From CAYTGG01 sp964581415 (GTDB lineage: Archaea > Nanobdellota > Nanobdellia > Pacearchaeales > GW2011-AR1), in NCBI GenBank assembly GCA_964581415.1, contig CAZOOJ010000002.1, positions 1 through 25,847 of the forward strand: a DNA stretch of 25,847 nucleotides, read 5' to 3'. Below are positions 20,753 through 25,847 of this stretch, one piece after another. Under the pieces are notes generated by a model. It did not search any database. It was given only the letters and a program-made list of their open reading frames with translations, and was not told where the DNA came from. The position numbers were made by a program, and so were the translations under genes. Every line of letters starts with the position of its first letter. The stretch's first letter is position 1.

Positions 20753-21418
20753 TTATTTGCTATCTAATTCAAGAATTAAATTTCCTTTTTTAAAATTATA
20801 ATCTTTTATAGGCATATCTATAGGAATCAACTTAAAATATGCTTTGTCTTTAGAAATAGCTTTTATTTCAATGCTGCTTTCAAGTTTATTTATAGAGATA
20901 TCTCTTATTGAATTTACTCCTGGAATTTTTATCTCATATATTATTTTATCTGAAAGTCTTCTTATATTTGTCAGAGGTTCTTCTCTTGGCAATTTTGAAA
21001 AATTTTTTAAATCTTTTTTCGGAAGATTTGTAGTCCTTTCTATTTGTTCTATAGGAATGTTTTCTTTTTTTCTAAATTTCGCATTATTAAATGAATTAAC
21101 TCTTATTTCAGGAGGTTGATTTCCAATAGTAGAAATGCTTATACTTATTCCTCCTTTTTTTGGAGTAATTTGCTTTTCATTTCTTCTATCTTTGTTTAAT
21201 TCATTAACTTGTTTATTAAGATTTTTAATTAAACTTTTAAATATAGTATTAAATCCTATTGGAAGTCCTAGTTCATTATTTGAAAAATCAAATTTATCAT
21301 TTCTTCCTAAAATTCCCAAATCCTCGTTTTGTTCAAGTCTATTTCCGCAATAAGGACAAAACTCATAGTTCTTGCTAATTTTTCTTCCACATCTTTTACA
21401 ATTCTTTTTGTCAAACAT
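20753..21418 (-). CDS. Zinc-ribbon protein with C-terminal HSP20/CS-like domain
   Basis: Residues 7-24 hold a rubredoxin-like zinc ribbon (C7, C10, C21, C24; CKRCGRK and CPYCGNR). A charged linker of about 130 residues follows. The C-terminal segment (~156-221; SDKIIYEIKIPGVNSIRDIS, SSIEIKAISKDKAYFKLIPI, KKGNLILELDSK) matches the alpha-crystallin/CS (p23-like) beta-sandwich, with the LILEL pattern of HSP20. This suggests a small-chaperone-like protein that binds a client through the sandwich and a partner or nucleic acid through the ribbon; that role is inference. It is transcribed toward tRNA-Ile, ending two bases from it. The tRNA-Gly gene is just upstream on the same strand. Confidence 0.7.
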   Translation of the reverse strand: MFDKKNCKRCGRKISKNYEFCPYCGNRLEQNEDLGILGRNDKFDFSNNELGLPIGFNTIFKSLIKNLNKQVNELNKDRRNEKQITPKKGGISISISTIGNQPPEIRVNSFNNAKFRKKENIPIEQIERTTNLPKKDLKNFSKLPREEPLTNIRRLSDKIIYEIKIPGVNSIRDISINKLESSIEIKAISKDKAYFKLIPIDMPIKDYNFKKGNLILELDSK

Positions 21419-21493
21419 ATTTGAATAAAGGAGTAAGTTCTTTAAATATTTTGGGGTTCTTTTTTTCCATCTCTTTAAAAATTTGGTTTTTTA

Positions 21494-21564
21494 TGCGCCA
21501 TGCGGGAATCAAACCTGCGTCTCTAGCTTGGGAAGCTGGAATTCTATCATTAAACTAATGACGC
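21494..21564 (-). tRNA. tRNA-Gly (CCC) with unusual core
   Basis: The acceptor arms GCGTCAT and ATGGCGC pair (one G-T), the discriminator is A, and the anticodon loop TTCCCAA gives CCC. It is 71 nt, a typical Gly length. Three features are odd. The D loop reads AATGATA, so G19 is A. The T loop reads TTTGATT, so C56 is T, making an A19-T56 pair. The anticodon stem CCAGC/GCTAG and T stem GCAGG/CCCGC each contain one A-C mismatch (28-42 and 51-63). The D stem is weak (GTTT/GAAT with two G-T pairs). It may still fold; it may need editing or modification, or be a decaying copy. Confidence 0.8.
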
Positions 21565-21597
21565 CTTGTATGAGATATCTTTTCTATTTGATAAATT

Positions 21598-21605
21598 TTT
21601 ATATA
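21598..21605 (+). promoter_or_regulatory. TATA box of the 21627 gene
   Basis: A consensus TTTATATA whose centre is 25 bp before the ATG at 21627, fitting a leaderless mRNA. It fixes the start at 21627 rather than at an upstream in-frame TTG (21618). The tRNA-Gly gene is divergent, so its promoter must lie in the same ~60-bp interval. Confidence 0.65.
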
Positions 21606-21626
21606 CCTTAAAGTATATTGAATTTT

Positions 21627-22001
21627 ATGGTAAAAAGAATATTTAGAAAATCAAGACATCTTGAGTATAATTCCCAGATATCTTCTGATAATAATGAATT
21701 AATTAGATACCATATAATTCATGTTGGTGATAAGAATATAGAAGCTATCTTAAACAGAATTGCTGAAAATCTCTGTGAGTGGGGTGGAGCAGTAGATATG
21801 GTAAGAGAGATAAAAGGAAAAGTTAGCAATTCTAAAAATAGGTATATTTTTAGAAGTTACGATTCAAATCAGAAACCTAGTATGTTAAGAATTAATGAAT
21901 TTAACCTTCCTGTTAAGAGAAATAGAGATTTATATGAAAGAAAAAGTGGAAGTGAAGGAATAGAAAACTATGTAAGAGATAGATTTGAAAAAATTATTTA
22001 A
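21627..22001 (+). CDS. Uncharacterised 124-residue protein
   Basis: I do not recognise a family. The protein begins MVKRIFRKSRHLEYNSQISS and contains DNNELIRYHIIHVGDKNIEA, ILNRIAENLCEWGGAVDMVR and a positively charged C-terminal half with KNRYIFRSYDSNQKPS. No membrane segment or signal peptide is seen, and a single Cys-Glu-Trp-Gly-Gly run is the only striking motif. It has both basic tracts and a likely helix (EAILNRIAENLCEWGG), so an RNA- or DNA-binding role is possible, not shown. The start is fixed by the perfect TATA box 25 bp upstream. It stands 45 bases before metS with its own promoter. Confidence 0.7.
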   Translation: MVKRIFRKSRHLEYNSQISSDNNELIRYHIIHVGDKNIEAILNRIAENLCEWGGAVDMVREIKGKVSNSKNRYIFRSYDSNQKPSMLRINEFNLPVKRNRDLYERKSGSEGIENYVRDRFEKII

Positions 22002-22046
22002 TGAATAATTAGTTAACCTTTTATATTCTTTTTTCTCTTAATTTTC

Positions 22047-23495
22047 ATGGCAGAAAAATTTTATGTTACAACACCAATTTATTATCCGAATGACATTCCT
22101 CATATAGGGCATGCTTATACAACAATCGCTGCGGATATCTTATCTAGATGGAACAAGATTAAAGGAAAAAAAGTTTTCTTTTTGACAGGAACTGATGAGC
22201 ACGGAAAAAAAATCCAAAAAGTTGCTGAGAGAAATAACAAAAATCCAAAACAATTCGTAGATGAACTTATTCCTAAATTTAAAAATTCTTGGAAAAAATT
22301 GAATTTAGAATATGACAGATTCATAAGGACAACAGATAAAGAGCATGAGAAAGTTGTAAGAGAAATTCTTCAGAAAGTTTATGATAAAGGAGATATATAC
22401 TTAAGCGAATACGAGGGTTTTTATTGTGTGGATTGTGAAGCTTATTACACTGAAAAGGATTTAGAAAATGGATGCTGTCCAATACATAAAAAAAGAGTTG
22501 AGAAGTTGAAAGAATCAAGTTATTTTTTTAAACTTTCAAAATATCAAAATGAACTCCTTCGTCTATATGAAAAAAATCCGGATTTTATTCTACCAAAAAG
22601 CAGAAAAAATGAAATTCTTAATAGAGTTAAGGAAGGATTAAAAGATTTTAGTATTTCAAGAACTAATTTTGATTGGGGAATTAAATTACCTTTTGATAAG
22701 AAACATGTTTGCTATGTTTGGTTTGATGCTTTGCTTAATTATTATTCTGCAACTCAGGAAAAAAATAAGGAGATATTCTGGCCTGCTGAAATTCATCTTA
22801 TTGGAAAAGATATTCTTTGGTTTCATTCTGTTTATTGGCCTGCTATGTTAATTTCTGCTGGAATTGATTTACCCAAAACCATTTTTGCTCATGGATGGTG
22901 GACTTTTGATAAAGAAAAGATATCAAAATCAAGAGGAAAAGTTATAAACATAGATGAGTTGATATCAATTGCAGGAGTTGATTCTGCGAGATATTTCTTA
23001 TTTAGAGAAGCGCCTTTTGGAGATGACGGAAATTTCTCAGAAAAAGTTTTAATTGATAGACATAACAACGAATTAGCAAACAAATTGGGTAATCTAGTTT
23101 CAAGAATCTCTAGTCTGATTGAAAGAAATGGATTAGAAAAAACTGAAAATAAATTAATTTTAAAATTAAATCTTAAGAAAATAGAAAAACTTTTTGGAAA
23201 TTATGAATTTGACAAAATCTTAAATGAAATTTTTGATTTTATTGATGTTTGTAATGAATATGTTCAGAGAAAAAAGCTTTGGGAAACAAAAGATAAAAAA
23301 ATTCTTTATGAATTAGCAGACAGCATTAAGACAATTGGAATTCTGTTGTGGCCTTTTATTCCTTCAACTTCTGAGAAAATTGCAAAACAGTTTAAATTTA
23401 AAGTTGGAGAAAATAGTTTTAGAGAAATCAAAAAACCTCTAAATTCAAACAATAAAATTAAAAAAGGAGAGATTTTATTTAATAAGATAAAATGA
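22047..23495 (+). CDS. metG: Methionyl-tRNA synthetase, bacterial (Thermus-like) type
   Basis: Class Ia synthetase charging initiator and elongator tRNA-Met. The HIGH motif is PHIGHAYT (~18-25) and the KMSKS motif is KISKS (~291-295). The connective peptide holds one zinc site (C127, C130, C144, H147), in the same positions as in Thermus-type MetRS. Archaeal MetRS normally carries more than one zinc knuckle, so this looks bacterial and may be a transferred gene. It is 482 residues with no C-terminal tRNA-binding domain; that domain is a separate gene that overlaps by four bases. TTTATATT near 22019-22026 precedes the ATG by about 25 bp. Confidence 0.93.
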   Translation: MAEKFYVTTPIYYPNDIPHIGHAYTTIAADILSRWNKIKGKKVFFLTGTDEHGKKIQKVAERNNKNPKQFVDELIPKFKNSWKKLNLEYDRFIRTTDKEHEKVVREILQKVYDKGDIYLSEYEGFYCVDCEAYYTEKDLENGCCPIHKKRVEKLKESSYFFKLSKYQNELLRLYEKNPDFILPKSRKNEILNRVKEGLKDFSISRTNFDWGIKLPFDKKHVCYVWFDALLNYYSATQEKNKEIFWPAEIHLIGKDILWFHSVYWPAMLISAGIDLPKTIFAHGWWTFDKEKISKSRGKVINIDELISIAGVDSARYFLFREAPFGDDGNFSEKVLIDRHNNELANKLGNLVSRISSLIERNGLEKTENKLILKLNLKKIEKLFGNYEFDKILNEIFDFIDVCNEYVQRKKLWETKDKKILYELADSIKTIGILLWPFIPSTSEKIAKQFKFKVGENSFREIKKPLNSNNKIKKGEILFNKIK

Positions 23496-23836
23496 CAGAA
23501 GGAATAATTGAATTCAGTGAATGGAGCAAACTTGATTTAAGAGCTGGACAAATTGTTGAAGCTGAAGATATTGAAGGAGCTGACAAGCTTTATAAGATAG
23601 TTATTGATGTTGGCAGTGAAATTGGAAAAAGAACAGTATGTGCTGGTTTAAAACAATATTATTCTAGAGAAGAGTTAGTTAATAAAAAAGTTATTCTGTT
23701 TGTTAATCTGGCTCCAAGAAAAATGAAGGGAATTGAAAGTCAGGGAATGATTTTAGCTGCTGTTAGCGAGGATGAAAGTGAAGTGAGATTACTTCAGCCT
23801 GATGGAGAGATTGAAAACGGAAGCAGAATTAGATAA
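23492..23836 (+). CDS. MetRS beta subunit / Trbp111-like tRNA-binding protein
   Basis: OB-fold tRNA-binding domain that increases the tRNA affinity of MetRS. The sequence shows WSKLDLRAGQIVEAEDIEGA, then DKLYKIVIDVGSEIGKRTVC, then NKKVILFVNLAPRKMKGIES and ILAAVSEDESEVRLLQP, which is the complete EMAP/Trbp fold. The length (114) matches the free subunit found in archaea and as a C-terminal fusion in bacteria. Its ATG overlaps the MetRS stop by four bases (ATGA), so the two are translated together and expected to form a complex. Confidence 0.93.
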   Translation: MTEGIIEFSEWSKLDLRAGQIVEAEDIEGADKLYKIVIDVGSEIGKRTVCAGLKQYYSREELVNKKVILFVNLAPRKMKGIESQGMILAAVSEDESEVRLLQPDGEIENGSRIR

Positions 23837-23976
23837 TCAAGTATAACAGATTGTTTATGTTCTTGTTACTTCTTTGAGTTTTTCAAAGTTAATGAACGAA
23901 AAAGTTATTGAAAAACAAGGGAAATTAATTTAATTCAATATTTCAAAAGTCTTAGAGATAAAATTTACTTTTTTTT

Positions 23977-24750
23977 CTAACTCCAACCAAAAGCCTTGGC
24001 TATCTTTTTAAAAATATTTTCTCTGTCTTTCTTTGGATTATATTCTGAACCTACAATCTTTGATGCTATCTCTTTGTAAGCACGAGCTGCTTTACTTTTT
24101 GGAAAAGCATTAACAACAGAATCTTTTTTATTCAAAGATTTTTGAATACTAATATCTTCTGGAATCATTCCTAATATTGGAATTTCTAACATATCTTTAA
24201 CAGTATCTGGCTGCATTTCTATTTTATTTCTTCTAACTCGAGTGACTATTATTCCAATAATTGATTTTTTCTTTTGTTCAGCTAATTTTATTGCTTTTAG
24301 AGCATCAGTAATAGCAGGAATTTCAGGATTTGTTACAATTATCACTTCATCTGCAGCATCTATAGCTGACGATGCTTCATTTCCAAGACCTGCTGCACTA
24401 TCAATAATCACATAATCAGAAACTTTTTCAAAATCTTTTTTAAATTCTTTAAGATTTTCTGATTTTGTCTTTTTTAATTCTTTCATAGCTAAAGAAGCAG
24501 GAATAACCTTAATTCCAGATTCATGTTCATAAACAGATTCAAATACATCTGATTTTCCTGACAGAACATGGTTAAGATTTACTGGAACTTCTGGAGAGTT
24601 TAGATGCAATCCTATATTTGGTGTTGTTAAATTTCCATCTATAACTAAAACATCTCCCTTAAATTTGTTTATAGCAACTCCTAAATTTATAGCTGTTGTA
24701 GTCTTTCCCACACCTCCTTTTCCTGATGTTATAACAATTACTCTCGACAT
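23977..24750 (-). CDS. minD: MinD-like septum-site ATPase
   Basis: P-loop ATPase of the deviant Walker A type. The phosphate-binding sequence is GKGGVGKTTTAIN (~10-22), with switch residues in LVIDGNLTTPNIG and the signature VIIDSAAGLG. Further family blocks are VTNPEIPAITDALKAIKLAE and VNAFPKSKAARAYKEIA. The last residues, IFKKIAKAFGWS, form a basic amphipathic helix like the membrane-targeting tail of bacterial MinD. Length is 257, normal. The two helical genes upstream on the same strand are close enough (23 and 62 bases) to form one transcript. No MinE-like protein is recognisable, so those helical proteins are candidates for partners. Confidence 0.92.
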   Translation of the reverse strand: MSRVIVITSGKGGVGKTTTAINLGVAINKFKGDVLVIDGNLTTPNIGLHLNSPEVPVNLNHVLSGKSDVFESVYEHESGIKVIPASLAMKELKKTKSENLKEFKKDFEKVSDYVIIDSAAGLGNEASSAIDAADEVIIVTNPEIPAITDALKAIKLAEQKKKSIIGIIVTRVRRNKIEMQPDTVKDMLEIPILGMIPEDISIQKSLNKKDSVVNAFPKSKAARAYKEIASKIVGSEYNPKKDRENIFKKIAKAFGWS

Positions 24751-24773
24751 TTTGTTTATTTTTAATAATCTCT

Positions 24774-25214
24774 TTAAGATAAAAGAAATTGCTTAGTTTT
24801 ACTTATAAATTTTTCCAATTCTTCAGCATAAATCTTTAGTTTTTCTAAATTTACATTTACTTCTTTTCCTTTATAAAAAACTTTTAAAGTCACATTTTTT
24901 CGAAATTCTCCAATTCTTTCTTTTCTTAAATCTCTTATTTTTCTGAACATCTCATACATTTCAATAACTTTTAAAAATTCCTTATCTTTTTTGAAAAGTT
25001 TTTTTATCTGTTCTATTTTTCCAATAGGACTTGATTCTACTTCAGAAATCTTTTTATTTTTTTTAGCATGTTCTAATATTTCTTCAATACTCTCCTGAAT
25101 CATATTGCTCCATCTTATAAGAAGGTTCATTATAACATCACAAGTTTTTGTATATTTTAGACTAACATAGAGCAAATGGTCTGCACTTATTTTTTCTTGA
25201 ATTATTCTTTCCAT
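24774..25214 (-). CDS. Helical protein, first of a MinD-linked pair (HEPN-like?)
   Basis: A 146-residue, strongly helical protein. The start ADHLLYVSLKYTKTCDVIMN is a pattern I associate with DPANN-type hypothetical proteins. It continues with LLIRWSNMIQESIEEILEHA, a basic middle region (KKLFKKDKEFLKVIEMYEMF, RKIRDLRKERIGEFRKNV) and an amphipathic C-terminal helix LEKLKIYAEELEKFISKTKQ. An all-helix HEPN-like or coiled-coil fold is possible; the HEPN RxxxxH motif is not seen. Its end is 23 bases upstream of minD. A similar protein is encoded just upstream. Confidence 0.65.
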   Translation of the reverse strand: MERIIQEKISADHLLYVSLKYTKTCDVIMNLLIRWSNMIQESIEEILEHAKKNKKISEVESSPIGKIEQIKKLFKKDKEFLKVIEMYEMFRKIRDLRKERIGEFRKNVTLKVFYKGKEVNVNLEKLKIYAEELEKFISKTKQFLLS

Positions 25215-25276
25215 ACTAAAGTCTTCTATAAATCTTTCTAGAAGTGTTTAATAATAAGATTATTGGCTTTTTATAT

Positions 25277-25750
25277 TTATCTAAGATTTTTGTTAATATC
25301 TCTTTTTGTCTTTAATAGAATATTTTTTCCAAGATTTAAAAATTGTTTAATTTTTTCTAAACTAATTGAAGAAGATTCTAAATTTTCAGATATAATCATT
25401 ATTTTATTATTTTTTACAAATTCAAAAGAACTTTTTTGATATATTCCTTCAATTTCAAATAATTCTGATATTAATTCTATTTCTTGTTTGTTTATATCAT
25501 ATCTTTTTGCACATTTTTCTTTAAAAATTTTAAAATTTATTTTTGGATCTTTGTAAATTCTTATTCTTCTATAAAAATATTCTTGCTGTAAGATTACATT
25601 AATGCATTTTTTAATTGCTTCTTTTGTTTCTGTTATTACATTTAGAAGAAGTTTTTTATCCTGAAGAAGAGGAAAACTAACATAAACTAAATGGTCTATT
25701 TTCTTTATTATTTCTTCAGCTTCCTGTAAATTTTCCAGGACTTTTTCCAT
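25277..25750 (-). CDS. Helical protein, second of a MinD-linked pair
   Basis: A 157-residue, mostly helical protein of the same plan as the 24774-25214 product. It begins MEKVLENLQEAEEIIKKIDH and contains DHLVYVSFPLLQDKKLLLNV, aligning with DHLLYVSLKYTKTCDVIMNL of the next gene. It ends with a helix (LEKIKQFLNLGKNILLKTKR) that matches the paired C-terminal helix. The middle halves differ, so this is distant duplication or shared ancestry. Three cysteines are scattered and do not suggest a zinc site. No family recognised. Gene order is this gene, then its partner, then minD. Confidence 0.65.
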   Translation of the reverse strand: MEKVLENLQEAEEIIKKIDHLVYVSFPLLQDKKLLLNVITETKEAIKKCINVILQQEYFYRRIRIYKDPKINFKIFKEKCAKRYDINKQEIELISELFEIEGIYQKSSFEFVKNNKIMIISENLESSSISLEKIKQFLNLGKNILLKTKRDINKNLR

Positions 25751-25801
25751 GGAAAATGAAATATTCCAAACTAAATATGATTTTTGGTTTTACAAACTAT
25801 A

Positions 25802-25847
25802 TGATATTTTTGATTAACTGCTTTGAGAAATTCTTTTAAAAGAAGCT
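25802..25847 (+). repeat. Probable third copy (C) of the dispersed structured element, cut by the window end
   Basis: The last 40 bases read TGATTAACTGCTTTGAGAAA followed by TTCTTTT. They align with copy A at TGATTAAGAGCTTTGGTAAA followed by TTCCTC: the same TTAA, the left terminal stem arm (GCTTTG) and the left inner stem arm (AATTCT/AATTCC). Only the left edge is inside the window, so its right arm cannot be checked. It lies upstream of a minus-strand gene, as copies A and B do. Confidence 0.45.

Noticed and set aside
1..25847. CRISPR array, insertion sequence with transposase, or integrase
   Set aside because: No regularly spaced repeats of 25-40 bp and no transposase or integrase frame were found, so the asnA insertion scar has no recognisable enzyme in the window.

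Overview
This AT-rich window (roughly 30% G+C by eye) comes from an archaeon, most likely a DPANN lineage of the Woesearchaeota/Pacearchaeota type. That placement is an inference. It rests on archaeal information-processing genes (MCM, TBP, aIF1A, aIF2-beta, L15e, ATP-dependent DNA ligase, Pno1/Dim2-like KH protein, DUF424), two tRNA genes with introns next to the anticodon, many genes with a TATA box about 25 bp before the start codon (leaderless mRNAs), and several bacterial-type genes (AsnA, MetRS, SlyD-like FKBP) in very small intergenic spaces.

Layout. 1-3.9 kb (+): AspRS, AsnRS and asparagine synthetase AsnA, three related class II synthetase folds that make and charge Asp/Asn. 3.9-5.5 kb: an acidic mini-ORF, FKBP (-), a Nudix hydrolase (+) and an orphan gene (-). 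5.5-8.5 kb (+): MBL-fold hydrolase, DHH phosphoesterase, then ftsZ with an unusually long structured leader and a hairpin terminator. 8.8-12.1 kb (-): nitroreductase, tRNA-Asn, KH protein, aIF1A, DUF424, DUF5679 zinc protein and aIF2-beta, with one small + gene. 12.4-16 kb (-): OB-fold/RPA-like protein, MCM and TBP. 16.2-19.8 kb: a 35-residue + ORF, a membrane protein with an AlbA_2 domain, DNA ligase and a mini-ferritin. 19.9-21.6 kb: L15e, tRNA-Ile, a zinc-ribbon/HSP20-like protein and an aberrant tRNA-Gly. 21.6-23.8 kb (+): an orphan gene, bacterial-type MetRS and its separate tRNA-binding subunit. 24.0-25.75 kb (-): two helical proteins of similar design and a MinD-like ATPase.

Three features stand out. 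(1) A dispersed, structured ~180-nt element occurs twice in full (12.13-12.32 kb and 17.59-17.79 kb) and apparently a third time cut by the window end. It has a terminal stem with a compensatory change and a conserved inner stem. It may be an undescribed ncRNA family or a MITE-like repeat. (2) AsnA plus a mini-ORF is bracketed by a 33-bp direct repeat (32/33 identical) that is exactly the last ten codons and stop of the FKBP gene. This looks like an att-type scar of insertion at a gene 3' end. (3) The tRNA-Gly replaces the near-universal G19-C56 tertiary pair with A19-U56 and carries two A-C stem mismatches. A palindromic TATA box midway between two divergent genes and the ftsZ leader are also worth a look.
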